Part shown: positions 28,144 to 39,200 of the stretch, one piece after another
Numbering within the stretch: the first letter of the stretch is position 1
How the letters are laid out: each line of letters starts with the position of its first letter
Assembly: GCF_009696175.1 (NCBI RefSeq)
Contig: NZ_VUMM01000008.1
Coordinates: 1-64,000, forward strand
Length of the DNA stretch: 64,000 nucleotides
Direction: 5' to 3'
From: Floccifex porci
GTDB lineage: Bacteria > Bacillota_I > Bacilli_A > Erysipelotrichales > Erysipelotrichaceae
Program-made: the position numbers and the translations under genes
The notes under the pieces: model-generated
The model's input: the letters and a program-made list of their open reading frames with translations, nothing else
The model's database searches: none
What the model was told of the DNA's origin: nothing

Positions 28144-28246
28144 CTAAACGTAATTGCACATTATTTTTACCAAACAATATTTCTTTTAATAATTAATGTT
28201 TCATTTTAGTTTTCTTTTATTAATAATAATGTGAAGGAGCGGTTAT

Positions 28247-29590
28247 ATGGAACGATTTATTTTAAATGATTTACTGAAATGGAAGAATTCCAACTATCGT
28301 AAGCCATTAATTTTAAAAGGTGTTAGACAAGTGGGAAAAACTTGGATTTTGAAAGAATTCGGAAAGCGTTATTATGAAAATACAGCTTATTTCAACTTTG
28401 ATGAAAATGAAGAATATAAACAGTTTTTTGAAACTACAAAAGATGTAAATCGTATTTTACAAAATCTTATGATGGCCAGTGAACAGAAAATTATTCCAGA
28501 AAAAACTCTCATCATCTTTGATGAGGTACAAGATTGTCCAAATGTTATTAATTCCATGAAATATTTTTGTGAAAATGCACCACAATATCATATTGCCTGT
28601 GCCGGTTCTTTACTTGGAATTGCTTTGGCAAAGCCTTCTTCTTTTCCAGTTGGAAAAGTTAATTTCATGCAAATTGATCCTATGACGTTCACTGAATTTT
28701 TATTAGCGAATGGCGATAGAAATTTAGTTGAATATTTAGAATCTGTGGATTCTATTGAACCCATCCCTGATATTTTTTTCAATCTTTTATACGAAAAATT
28801 AAAAATGTACTATGTAACAGGTGGTATGCCCGAATCTGTTAAAATGTGGACAGAAGCAAGAGATATTGAAGCTATGCAGAAAGCTTTATCCGATATCATC
28901 AGGGCTTATGAACGTGATTTTGCAAAACATCCAAATGTCAAGGAATTTCCAAAAATTTCCATGATATGGAAATCCATTCCATCTCAATTATCCAGGGAAA
29001 ATAAAAAATTTATCTACAAAGTTGTTAAAGAAGGAGCAAGGGCTCGCGAATACGAAAATGCTTTGCAATGGCTGGTTGATGCCAGATTGGTTCAAAAAGT
29101 CTATCGTAGTACAGCTCCCGGTCTTCCAATTTCAGCTTATGACGATCTATCTGCTTTTAAAATTTATTTAGTTGATGTTGGATTGCTTCGTCGTTTAGCA
29201 CAGCTTGCTCCTACTTCTTTTAAAGAAGGCAATCGTCTTTTCACTGAATTCAAAGGTGCATTGTCTGAAAACTATGTTCTACAAACTTTAATAACACAAT
29301 TTGAAGTTATGCCTCGCTATTGGACACAGACGAATCCTCCTTATAAAGTAGATTTTCTTATTCAACGTGAAAATGATATTTTTCCAGTTGAAGTAAAATC
29401 CGAAGCGAATACATCCAGCAAGAGTTTAAAGAAATTCAAAGAATTATTTCCTGATAAAGTAAAACTGCGTATACGTTTTTCTCTTGACAATCTAAAACTA
29501 GATGATGATGTACTAAATATTCCACTATTTATGGCCGACCAAACAAATCGAATCATTGGATTGGCATTGAAACAAAAATATAATGTTTAA
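28247..29590 (+). CDS. AAA ATPase with DUF4143 C-terminal domain
   Basis: A 447-residue ATPase. Walker A is in LKGVRQVGKTWILKEFG near residue 24, Walker B in TLIIFDEVQDC near 90 and sensor 1 in HIACAGSLLGIAL near 120. The C-terminal half has the DUF4143 and endonuclease-like stretch YKVDFLIQRENDIFPVEVKSE near residue 370 (Asp...Glu-x-Lys, PD-(D/E)XK-like). Such genes are very common in gut bacteria, occur in many copies and have no agreed function. The start has AAGGAGC upstream. It is a single gene with its own terminator. Confidence 0.88.
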   Translation: MERFILNDLLKWKNSNYRKPLILKGVRQVGKTWILKEFGKRYYENTAYFNFDENEEYKQFFETTKDVNRILQNLMMASEQKIIPEKTLIIFDEVQDCPNVINSMKYFCENAPQYHIACAGSLLGIALAKPSSFPVGKVNFMQIDPMTFTEFLLANGDRNLVEYLESVDSIEPIPDIFFNLLYEKLKMYYVTGGMPESVKMWTEARDIEAMQKALSDIIRAYERDFAKHPNVKEFPKISMIWKSIPSQLSRENKKFIYKVVKEGARAREYENALQWLVDARLVQKVYRSTAPGLPISAYDDLSAFKIYLVDVGLLRRLAQLAPTSFKEGNRLFTEFKGALSENYVLQTLITQFEVMPRYWTQTNPPYKVDFLIQRENDIFPVEVKSEANTSSKSLKKFKELFPDKVKLRIRFSLDNLKLDDDVLNIPLFMADQTNRIIGLALKQKYNV

Positions 29591-29596
29591 AACTAA

Positions 29597-29625
29597 ATGA
29601 TGAAGACATTTTTGGTCTTCATCAT
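29597..29625 (+). terminator. Terminator of the DUF4143 ATPase gene
   Basis: ATGATGAAGAC pairs perfectly with GTCTTCATCAT, followed by TTCTTTT. Confidence 0.87.
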
Positions 29626-29696
29626 TTCTTTTAAATTCTTTTGTAACAAACTGTATTTTAATATGTCATAGAGATGAAAGAAAAAGAGGTGTAGAA

Positions 29697-30151
29697 ATGG
29701 ATGATTTTGAATAGATTACTGTGATTATTTTGATGTTGTTTTTCGATTTGTTCTTACTTTATGTAAAGATGAATCCTTAGCAGAAGAAATTACACAGGAA
29801 ACTTTTTTAAGGCTCTAAAGAAAATTGATTCATTTCGAGGGGATTGTAAAATAAATGTCTGGCTTTGTCAGATTGCTAAAAATACATATTATACATTAGC
29901 CAAAAAACAAACTCGTTATGCAGATTATTCTTTAGGACAAATTCCATTTGATGAATCCATTGAAGAAAAAAAGATCAAAAAAAGAACAAGTTCTTCAAAT
30001 TTATAAAATAATTCATGAGATGGAAGAACCCTATAAAGAAGTATTTTGGATGCGAACTTTTTCGAATTTATCTTTTAAAGATATTTCTTTATTCTTTGGT
30101 AAAACTGAAAGCTGGGCTCGTGTCACGTATAATGTGCAAAATGTAAAATAA
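29697..30151 (+). pseudogene. Broken ECF-type RNA polymerase sigma factor
   Basis: Three successive frames together encode a sigma-70 ECF protein. After MDDFE a TAG stop interrupts. Region 2 continues as DYCDYFDVVFRFVLTLCKDE and SLAEEITQETF. A frameshift near 29808 leads to ALKKIDSFRGDCKINVWLCQ, and another near 29985 leads to region 4, EEPYKEVFWMRTFSNLSFKDIS and FFGKTESWARVTYNVQ. A ribosome binding site (AAAGAGG) and ATG at 29697 remain. At least one stop and two frameshifts separate it from a working gene, although the following anti-sigma gene is intact. Sequencing error in A/T runs could explain the frameshifts but not the stop. Confidence 0.85.
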
Positions 30152-30164
30152 AGGAGGTGTTAAA

Positions 30165-30806
30165 ATGAAATATCCATGTTCTATTATTCAAGATTTACTT
30201 CCGTTGTATGTAGATGAAATCTGTAGTGAGGAAAGTAAAAAAATTGTCGAAGATCATCTGTCTCAGTGTTCAATTTGTAAAGAAATATATGATTCTATGT
30301 GCAATTTGAAACAAGAAGATATTCATGATTATCATGAATCTCAAAGAATTAAATCTTTGAAACAGGTTAAGAAAAAAATACTTTATAAACAAATTTTAAT
30401 TGGATTATCTTCTATTGTTTTATTATTTGTTCTCGGTTTTGGAATTATGACAGGTTTAAAAAATGAAATTGAAATTGTGAATCCAGATAATTGTGTTTCT
30501 GTTTCTATGATCAATGGTTCTCTAACAACTCGTCTTCAAGGGAGTCGCATTTATGAAGCTACCATTAAAAGAGTTTCAATTTCTTCAAAAGATTATTTAT
30601 TCTTTTTTGTTAAGAATTCACAATGGGATGCATTAACTACGAATGAAGAAATATATTCTGAATTAATTCTATGTCCAGAAGATAAAAATGCAGATGAAAT
30701 TGATGAAGTCTATTATTTTGCAGGAGATTATGAAGGTATTGAGTCAATGAATGAAATAGATCTCCAAAAAATTATTCAAAATTCCAAGCTTCTTTGGAAA
30801 AAATAA
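30165..30806 (+). CDS. Anti-sigma factor with zinc-finger (zf-HC2) domain
   Basis: A 213-residue membrane protein. The N-terminal zinc motif is His-x3-Cys-x2-Cys in DHLSQCSICKEIYDSM (near residues 30-45), one membrane helix spans about residues 72-95 (LIGLSSIVLLFVLGFGIM), and the rest is extracellular. It would hold the neighbouring ECF sigma factor at the membrane. Since that gene is broken, this protein has lost its obvious partner. The start has AAAGGAGG upstream, 13 bases after the end of the sigma pseudogene. Confidence 0.85.
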   Translation: MKYPCSIIQDLLPLYVDEICSEESKKIVEDHLSQCSICKEIYDSMCNLKQEDIHDYHESQRIKSLKQVKKKILYKQILIGLSSIVLLFVLGFGIMTGLKNEIEIVNPDNCVSVSMINGSLTTRLQGSRIYEATIKRVSISSKDYLFFFVKNSQWDALTTNEEIYSELILCPEDKNADEIDEVYYFAGDYEGIESMNEIDLQKIIQNSKLLWKK

Positions 30807-30830
30807 GGATCCGGATAATTCCAGATCCTT
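30805..30830. terminator. Bidirectional terminator between anti-sigma and fructanase genes
   Basis: AAGGATC and GATCCTT pair at the base, with GG/CC above one mismatch. It lies between the two convergent stop codons. Confidence 0.75.
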
Positions 30831-30836
30831 TATTTC

Positions 30837-33800
30837 TTATTTACGATGTTTCTTTTTGTAGACTAAAATACTTGCAATACCTGCTAAACTAGAAACCATA
30901 GCTGTTGTCCATACTTTTAAGTGTGATGTTACACCTGTGTTTGTATCTTTTTTATTGGATTGACTTTCTTTATCATTAGAAGGTTTTGGATCTTCTTTTT
31001 GTTTCTTAACTAAAGCATTTTTAGCTTCCTGTAAATCTTTAATACAAGCATCGATTTCTTCCTGTGTACCAGATTTCAGATAACTTTGTGCATTTTGAAG
31101 TACTTTTTCCAAATTCTTCCAAGACTTAGATGTATATTCATCTTTATTTAAAGTAGAGATATCCATTGCTTGTTTTAAAGCCTGTACATTTACCAATTGT
31201 TTTTTAGCTTCTTCAATGGATTGAATATGTTGTGCTATTTCTTCCTGTGTACTTGTTTCATCTCCTAATGCTTGTTTCGCATTATAGATGGCATCTTTAT
31301 AAGCTTGTGCACTCTGTGTTGTATAGTTTTCTTCGACAATTGTTTCTTCTACAAGACTTGTTAAAGTATTCCAGCTGCTGTCTTTGACTATAAAATTCTT
31401 AAAGGAAACATTTCCATCCCATAATCCCAATCCAACATGTGGATTTTCATTGAAGAAATCCATTGTGGAATCAAAAGTATGTTCAATGACTTTCTGATTA
31501 TCAATGATTACGATAATTTGATTGTTTGTCTTTTGAATCTGTACATGATGATATGCATTGTCATTGATGGCTTTGTCTAATGTTCCTGTGGCATAATTTC
31601 CACCACCAAAGGCAAACAGACGAACTTCTGTTCCATTTGTGAGCTGAACTGAATAAGCACCTCCATTATCATGTGGATTGCTTCCATTTGGCGCAGCTAC
31701 AAACGCATTGACCAGTCCCTTATCGTATTTAATATCAAAGGCGATTGTGTATTCACGGGAAGCCAGTGGAGACTGTGATAAATAGTAGTCATTATTTCCT
31801 GTATTAGACACTTTTAATTCATCTTCTTCAATTGTCCAGTTACCAGATACACCTTCTAAGTCTTTAACATTTGTCTTAAAATTATTATTCGCAACCGTTA
31901 CTTTAATTTCTTTTGTGATATCACCGGCTTTAACTGTAATAGTGGCTTCTCCTTTTAAGATACCTTTTAATGTAATGACACCATTTTCAATGGATGCTTT
32001 TACGATCTTGGAATCAGAAGATTCTACACTGATTTCACTTTCGACTTCCGTTGGTACCAGCCATGCATTGATTGTTGCTGTATCAGAAGTATATAGATGT
32101 ACATTTGTGCTACTTAAACCAATATCCACTGGTTTTGTTGGTGTCTGTTTATCTGTCCAGATGGTTTTCATTGGATACACTGTTATATCCGCTTTACTAT
32201 CCTGTCCTAATGAATAAACTTCTAATCCATTACTTGTAGCAGATGGGAAAATCTGTGCAGCTCCTGTTACACTGTAATTGGATGTGAAGGCTTCTACACT
32301 GGAACGATCAACATAAATATGTAAATCAATGCTTCCATCGCTGTTTCTTGTCACATTGGATTGATTCATCACATTCAGACTGGAACGAATGATCGTTCCT
32401 GACTGGCTTCGATCAATGGTGAATGTCTCATTGTTCAAATTGTATTTGATAACTGTCTTTTCACCATTTCCAACACGTACATTGAATCCAACTTCTGTTG
32501 TTGCTTCTCCTGGCATAAAATGCGCTACAATTTCATAAGAAGATTCATTGAAATCTTTGAATAAATCATTGGAGGCACTGATTGTTTCGTTATTCAATGT
32601 AATAGCTTTTTTAGTATCTCTTAGACTTTCATATTCTTTGACTGGTGTTTGTGTCAGAATATAATTTCCATTGGAATCCATTGTTAATCCAAGTTGCAGA
32701 TTTAAATTGAACGTTCCATTGAAATCCTGTCCCACTGTATTCGCTACTGCATTACAGAAGCCATCTGCCCATGTATTCATCCAGTTAAGTTCCACCAATT
32801 CTGGAATTGTTGGATTTTCTTTTGTTCCAAAGTCTTGTACATAATATGTCATTGCCGCATAGGAATCATTTCCAAAGTTCATGATTCCATCACTTGTTTT
32901 ATAGGCTTCATCCGGTACAAATGTCCATTTTCCATCCACTTCTTTAAAATCACCGATCTTGTAGTAACGTCCACCTCTGGATAATACCCATTTTGTTTCT
33001 TCCTGATATTGGATTGGATATAAATCCGGGCATTCTGTATGTAGATCAGCATAAGTGGATTCACATTCCCAGTTAATCAAATCAGTTGAAGAATAAATAC
33101 GAAGTGGTCCACCAGCTACAACCATAAACCATTTATTTTCATATTTGAATACTTTTGGATCTCTGAAGTCTGGTACATTCAATGGATCGTTGACCCAGTC
33201 GGCTACAACTAAATCTGTTTTTGTCCATGTGTTTCCATCTTTTGAAGTTGCAACTTTAATTCTTTGCCCATTTCCATCCGCTGTAATGAAGGCAATCAAT
33301 CCACCTGTATTATCTTCAAATAAACCAGATGTGTTATTTTCATCTACGACGATACATCCAGAGAACATGGCACCATTGGCATCTGGATACAGCGCAATAG
33401 GCTGATCTGTCCAGTGAATCAAATCTGTACTAGTGGCATGGGCCCAATGCATAGGTCCCCATACTGTATCATCATAGAACTGATAGAACATATGATAAAC
33501 CCCATTGTAGTATACTAAACCATTTGGATCATTCGCCCATCCTTCTTTAACTGAATAATGATACTGGTCTCGATACGTTTCATTGTAGTAGATTTCATCA
33601 TCTTTATAGCGATGCACATTCACTCGATAGACAACTTGTGCACTCATTCCATCTTTTTCAGCCGTTGAAATAACTGTTAAATAATTAATACCATCTTTGA
33701 TTGGAATACTATCATTAGTTGTATATTGATTTCCATTTTCATCTTTAATAATGACAGAATCATTTCCTGTACAATTCAATTTTACCGATTCTACTTCGTG

Positions 33801-36146
33801 TTCTACATATTGAAGAAGCATTGGTTCTGTTGAACGGAACTGTGAAGAATCCGTAATGGCACGAGTTCCTTTGTCTGTTTCCACTGTAATATTGGACAAC
33901 AATGGATTAAAGCTATCATCAAATTCTTTATAGTATGTATTCTGGAAAGTGACTTTTGAATTAAAGTTCAACAATCCAAAGTAACCAGAAGTCAATATCG
34001 TTGTCTGTCCTAAATTGTCTCTTTGAAGTGTATAGTCTCCCAGACTGGCTACTAACTGGTCATTGACATAATATAGAATCCATTCATTATAGGCGACAAC
34101 TTTTAATGTATACGTATCCGCTTTTCCCACTGTTTTTTCAGCAATCAGCTGATTGGCGTTATTAGCCTGCCAGCGCCAGAACTTGACATTTCCATTTTCG
34201 GCATTGACATTGACCGCATAAGCTTCTTTTGTAGATAAATCGTTATTGCTTCTGAATACTAAAGCTGCACACCCTTTATCAGAATCAAATTTGATATCTG
34301 TCTGATACACAAAATTTGTTCCTGTTACTTCTGAAACCAGGAAAGCATCTCCCTTATCTGTGGCATCGCTATATAAACCATTTTCATTAATTTCCCATGT
34401 TCCATTGTTATAAGCCAGATTACTTAGATTTGTTTTAAATCTTTCATCCAATTCCAGACTTGTCAAATCACTTGAGAAATCGCTACGATCAAGGAACTGT
34501 ACATTGGAGAATGTTGCCTGAGAATTAAAGGACAATAAACCAACATAGCCACCTTCCCAGTTGGAAATTGTTCCTGTAATTGTAGAAACATTAGAGGAAC
34601 CGACATTATTAAATGAATATGTAAATTCTCCTGTTTTACTCATTTCCACTTTTAAATGAAGAGGCTGACTGATATCAATATTCATATTATTTTTGGTCTC
34701 ATTTGTCATACCTGTATCACTGAAGCCCGTACCAAAAACACGGAAGAAATCATTTTTCCCCATTCTTTGAGAATCCAAATTAGCACAATACCATTTCATG
34801 CCTGGATTCGATTTATTTTGAACACCAAATACCAGCCCAGCAGATTGAATGGCATTTGTTCCAGTAAACTGTAAATCCGCTTCCCAGATAAAGTCATTGG
34901 CCTTTTCTGTATCCAACATCGCAAAGTGATCGCCACCTGAATTTGCCAGTGTGATATTATTTCCATCAACTGTCATTGGACTCGATCCAACATTGACAAA
35001 ATTGGTTTCGTATGGAGAAGCCTCTACTGGCGTTGTCATTGTAATATTGGAAAAAGAAGCACTGCTATCAAATGCCAAAGCCCCTAAATATCCACCTGTA
35101 TAATTTGTGAGTGTAGTAGATACTGTATGCGTATTAGCATCATTATTTCCCACTGAGAAAGTGACAATACCTTCTTCCGTTACATCCAGTTTCATATGAA
35201 TTGGTTGTGTTTTGTCAATATCTTTAATTGGTGTATATGAATTGTTTTCTCCAATACCTGCACCATTCACACTGAATACACGAATCTGTCCAGCTCCGTT
35301 CAGATCATTAAAATTAAAGTTTGCACCTAACCAGCTGGCACCTGGATTATTGAAATCCTGAATTCCAAAAGTTAAAGCGGCACAGCCTCCATTGATCAGA
35401 TTGACATCAGCTTCGTATGTAAAAGCTTTTACAGATTCTACTCCACTTAACAGGGCATGTGCATCTCCTGGTAACCCATAGATGGTTGTCCCTTCTACAT
35501 TGGCATAACCTTGTTTTAATGAATCTCCCTGAATAAGGATATTCGAGAACTCAGCCGTGGAGGAATAGGTCATAAAACCAAAATCTCCACCATTATAATT
35601 GTCATTTAAATCGCCTTCACAGACTAATTTGTCATTGATGAAATACTGTAAATGTTTATTTTGTACAACTACTTTCATATTAAATGTTGACGTTAAATCA
35701 ATAGAATTGTCTTTAAAAAAAGTATTCGCACTTCCATTTTTCCCAGGACAACCCAAATCACTATCAAGTCCATATCCCCAAACACGTGCTGGAACGTTCC
35801 AGTCAATTTTTCCATGGACATTGGCTTTTAATGAATCATTTGTATTGTCACTTCGTATTCCAAATACCAAAGCAGCGGATTGTTGTTCATTTGGATTGGT
35901 AAAAGTAACATCGGCACTGAATGTAAAATTGGTTTGTCCCTGTACCGTTGCCAATCTTAGAAAATTATCTCCTCCATTATTTTCGATAACCACTTTAGGA
36001 ATTCTAGATTCTAGACTTAAAACATTTTGTGTTTGTGTACTTTTTGCCTTATTTTCCTGGGCATTCAGTACGATAGGCGTATATACAATCATTCCATTTA
36101 ACAACATGGAAGCGGATATGGCCCCTTGTAAAGCTTTTTTTAACAT
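30837..36146 (-). CDS. Giant cell-wall-anchored GH32 fructanase (levanase/inulinase type)
   Basis: A 1769-residue exoenzyme that should cleave fructans. Order: signal peptide (about 1-30), four related concanavalin/LamG-like modules (about 45-760, each with an AALVFG or AALTFG strand), a cadherin-like sandwich (about 765-845), the GH32 domain with nucleophile Asp873 in WANDPNG, Asp996 in FRDP and acid/base Glu1038 in TECPDLY, a Big_2-type Ig domain (about 1340-1430), a fifth sandwich module, two FIVAR-like helical repeats (about 1610-1715), and a C-terminal DTNTG, membrane helix and KKKHRK tail resembling a sortase signal. The DTNTG lacks the usual LPxTG Leu-Pro. Start preceded by AAAGGAG. 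Confidence 0.9.
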   Translation of the reverse strand: MLKKALQGAISASMLLNGMIVYTPIVLNAQENKAKSTQTQNVLSLESRIPKVVIENNGGDNFLRLATVQGQTNFTFSADVTFTNPNEQQSAALVFGIRSDNTNDSLKANVHGKIDWNVPARVWGYGLDSDLGCPGKNGSANTFFKDNSIDLTSTFNMKVVVQNKHLQYFINDKLVCEGDLNDNYNGGDFGFMTYSSTAEFSNILIQGDSLKQGYANVEGTTIYGLPGDAHALLSGVESVKAFTYEADVNLINGGCAALTFGIQDFNNPGASWLGANFNFNDLNGAGQIRVFSVNGAGIGENNSYTPIKDIDKTQPIHMKLDVTEEGIVTFSVGNNDANTHTVSTTLTNYTGGYLGALAFDSSASFSNITMTTPVEASPYETNFVNVGSSPMTVDGNNITLANSGGDHFAMLDTEKANDFIWEADLQFTGTNAIQSAGLVFGVQNKSNPGMKWYCANLDSQRMGKNDFFRVFGTGFSDTGMTNETKNNMNIDISQPLHLKVEMSKTGEFTYSFNNVGSSNVSTITGTISNWEGGYVGLLSFNSQATFSNVQFLDRSDFSSDLTSLELDERFKTNLSNLAYNNGTWEINENGLYSDATDKGDAFLVSEVTGTNFVYQTDIKFDSDKGCAALVFRSNNDLSTKEAYAVNVNAENGNVKFWRWQANNANQLIAEKTVGKADTYTLKVVAYNEWILYYVNDQLVASLGDYTLQRDNLGQTTILTSGYFGLLNFNSKVTFQNTYYKEFDDSFNPLLSNITVETDKGTRAITDSSQFRSTEPMLLQYVEHEVESVKLNCTGNDSVIIKDENGNQYTTNDSIPIKDGINYLTVISTAEKDGMSAQVVYRVNVHRYKDDEIYYNETYRDQYHYSVKEGWANDPNGLVYYNGVYHMFYQFYDDTVWGPMHWAHATSTDLIHWTDQPIALYPDANGAMFSGCIVVDENNTSGLFEDNTGGLIAFITADGNGQRIKVATSKDGNTWTKTDLVVADWVNDPLNVPDFRDPKVFKYENKWFMVVAGGPLRIYSSTDLINWECESTYADLHTECPDLYPIQYQEETKWVLSRGGRYYKIGDFKEVDGKWTFVPDEAYKTSDGIMNFGNDSYAAMTYYVQDFGTKENPTIPELVELNWMNTWADGFCNAVANTVGQDFNGTFNLNLQLGLTMDSNGNYILTQTPVKEYESLRDTKKAITLNNETISASNDLFKDFNESSYEIVAHFMPGEATTEVGFNVRVGNGEKTVIKYNLNNETFTIDRSQSGTIIRSSLNVMNQSNVTRNSDGSIDLHIYVDRSSVEAFTSNYSVTGAAQIFPSATSNGLEVYSLGQDSKADITVYPMKTIWTDKQTPTKPVDIGLSSTNVHLYTSDTATINAWLVPTEVESEISVESSDSKIVKASIENGVITLKGILKGEATITVKAGDITKEIKVTVANNNFKTNVKDLEGVSGNWTIEEDELKVSNTGNNDYYLSQSPLASREYTIAFDIKYDKGLVNAFVAAPNGSNPHDNGGAYSVQLTNGTEVRLFAFGGGNYATGTLDKAINDNAYHHVQIQKTNNQIIVIIDNQKVIEHTFDSTMDFFNENPHVGLGLWDGNVSFKNFIVKDSSWNTLTSLVEETIVEENYTTQSAQAYKDAIYNAKQALGDETSTQEEIAQHIQSIEEAKKQLVNVQALKQAMDISTLNKDEYTSKSWKNLEKVLQNAQSYLKSGTQEEIDACIKDLQEAKNALVKKQKEDPKPSNDKESQSNKKDTNTGVTSHLKVWTTAMVSSLAGIASILVYKKKHRK

Positions 36147-36216
36147 TTCTTCTCTCCTTTAAATGTAATATTTGTTAATATTATTGTAATTTTATTCAAT
36201 TTTCATTTAAAGTTAA

Positions 36217-36247
36217 GTTTGTCACAAACAAAGATGACATTTGTCAT
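36217..36247. promoter_or_regulatory. Two inverted repeats upstream of the fructanase
   Basis: GTTTGTCACAAAC (36217-36229) and ATGACATTTGTCAT (36234-36247) are adjacent dyads about 75-100 bases before the fructanase start. They are candidate binding sites for the response regulator or for catabolite control; neither matches a site I can name. Confidence 0.4.
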
Positions 36248-36255
36248 AAAAAAAA

Positions 36256-36276
36256 GGACTGCTCTTTTGGCAGTCC
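36256..36276 (-). terminator. Terminator of the OYE-dehydrogenase fusion gene
   Basis: GGACTGC and GCAGTCC form a perfect seven-pair stem followed on the minus strand by eight T. Confidence 0.9.
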
Positions 36277-36284
36277 AGATAGTT

Positions 36285-39200
36285 TTATTCAAAGCCTAAT
36301 TTTTCTCTTAATTCATGATAGATGTCATATCCACTGTATTCCATCTTAATTGTGTAATCATCTGTTTCTGGATGAATTGGCCACCATACTTGTCCTAAGA
36401 ATGGATTGTATTTTGCCTGTTTTCCATATGTCCATTCTTCCTTCAGACATTCTGGACACCAGTGACCACCTTGTACAACCGCATTGATTGACATTTCAAA
36501 TTCATAACCTTCTGCACTCTTCCATTTAATTGGTGTATAAATGTCTTTGATTTCAGTGGCAAGACATTGACCACCTCTAAATTCTGCAATGCCTTTCAGA
36601 TCTTCGATTGTCAATTCTTCAATTTTCTTAGATTCATCGTATCCATGATTTAAATATGTAACTTCTTCACTTGGATGATACAATTTGAAATGATCCCAGT
36701 CTGGAATGGCTTCTAATTGTTCTTTTGAACCAAAGAAAGCTTTGATCCAGTCTTCTTCATTATTTTCGATCATCCAGTATGTACCCATACGTTTACGACC
36801 AATCATTTTATTGTTTTCTTTCATCTGTTCAGCGGTTGGAAACATTGCTCTAATCATTGGATTACGAGCCATTCTTGCCATTTCATCTTTTACAGAACCC
36901 CAGTACTGATCAGCTGGAATGCATCTGAAATGAAGAATGTCATCCAAATCTTTTGAATCTGAATAATATTGTCCATGGAAGTTATATTTGGCAATACGAT
37001 TTAAATCATGGATGTCTTTTAATCCAATACCAAATGCAGATAAGTTAATATCCATTAATTCCCATGTAGTTAAACGATATCCTTCTCCACTGCTTAAATT
37101 GTAAGCTTTACGCCAGAAAGATTCAGGAACCCAGTCTTCACATAAATTAGCCATACAAATTCCAGATTCAATGGAAGTTGCCCACTCTAATACGTTATTT
37201 GGTGGCTGATGCGTAATGATTGGTAAGCTTCCTGCTGCCTGATTAGAAGGATGCTGTCCTGTCTGACGAATACTTACCCAATGTTTCAATCCACTATCAA
37301 ATAATGCCATTTCAGAGAATACTTTACTTAATGCATAGTAATCAAATATAGAAGGACAAATTGGATCTCCTACACGACCAAACTGGATTGGATCGGCTCT
37401 ATGTCCTGTCATCGCAACCGTACCTACATAGGCAAAGTGAACTTTGTCTGGGTCTGGCTGTGCCTTAATGGCTTTAATAATATTTAAAGTGGATCCAATA
37501 TTTGTATATAGAGTTTCTTTTGGATGATCGTCTGCCATAGGAGAAACCATAGCTCCGATATGCAGTACATAATCCGCTCCAGTTACACATTTTAGAATGG
37601 TGTCATAATCGGACATATCTCCCCAGACAACTTCTAAGCTTGGCTGACGATATTTCTTCATTAAATCTCTATTTTTCTTAGAATCACGTACTAAAGCACG
37701 TACATTGAAACGAGAAGAACGAGCCAGTAACTGTTTTAATGTTTCCTGTCCCATCGTTCCACTGGCACCTGTGATAAATACGACTTTATTTGGTTTTAAT
37801 GCATCTCTATGAACATCTTCTTTATCAAATGTCATCGCAACATCAAAGGCTTCTCTTACAGCATTTAATGCACGTCTTGGACCATATGCATCTCCTACAC
37901 AGAAATATGCCACTTCATTGTCATAACATGCCTGTTCCAGTTCAGAAGTTTTTCTTGATTTAGAACCAATGGATACAATGGCATAATCACAGTCAAAACT
38001 CATTTCCTGATTGTCTTTTATACCAATGACTTTTCCATCTTCAATGGCTTTTACTTTAATATCTGTTACAGGAACAATACCCGCTCCATAAATGCTTTCC
38101 ATCACACAAGTTTTACGAACGGAACCTAGATCCGATGCGATAGCTGGTAACATTTCCAGAATAGTAACTTTACATCCTCTGGCAGCTGCATATTCAGCCA
38201 CTTCACATCCAACCAGTCCACCACCAATCACAACGACATTTCCTTTTACTTCTTTATCCCCTGCCAGTACTTCATGCGAATTGTATACAAAGTCTAAATC
38301 ATTTCCTGGAATATTTAATTGAATTGGAGTGGCTCCAATGGCATTAATGAAAGAATGAGGCTTAATTTCAGAAATTGTTTCTGGTGTAACAGGCGTATTT
38401 AAACGAATATCGATACCCATCTTCTGAGCCTGTTTACCCATACGAATAACGGCATCGCTCATTTCTTTTTTACGAGGTGCTTTTCCTGCTAAAATAAACT
38501 GTCCACCTAAAGTATCTGTACTTTCCATTAAAATTGGATTGTGTCCTCTACGTTTTAATGTTAAAGCAGCTTCCAATCCAGCAATTCCTCCACCGGCAAT
38601 CAATACCGTTTCAGGTTTTGTGACTGGAATGATTTCACATTCTTTTTCTCTTCCTAAAGCCGGATTCAATAAACATGTAACCTGAGGAATGTCCATATTT
38701 TCAAATCCATCGTAACATCCCTGATCGCATCCAATACAATAAGTGATTTCATCCAGACGATTTTCTTTTACTTTATTTAAGAATTCTGGATCGGCATACT
38801 GGGCACGGCACATAACCACCATATCCACTTTATCTTCTTCCAGAGCTTTTTCAGCAATTTCTGGTGTATTGATACGACCTACACCAATGGTAATCATTCC
38901 GGTTCCTTTACGGATCTTAGCTGCATTATCAATATTGAATCCCTGTGGAGTATCAATCGAAGGAACTTCGTATTTAATCGCTGCTGAAGAGAAGTTTCCT
39001 CTGGAAACATTTAATACATCTACACCGGCTTCTTTTGCCCAGTTACAGAATGTAATGGTATCTTCAATGGTCATACCATTTTCAAGATAATCATCCTGTG
39101 CATCAATACGCATAAATAAAGGCATATCTTCTGGAATATTTTTACGAATTTCTTTAATGCACTCCAATGGGAATCGAGCACGATTTTCCAGAGAACCACC

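Noticed and set aside
35599-36162. Long plus-strand open frame opposite the fructanase N-terminus
   Set aside because: It is antisense to a clearly coding region, has no ribosome site and no recognisable protein.
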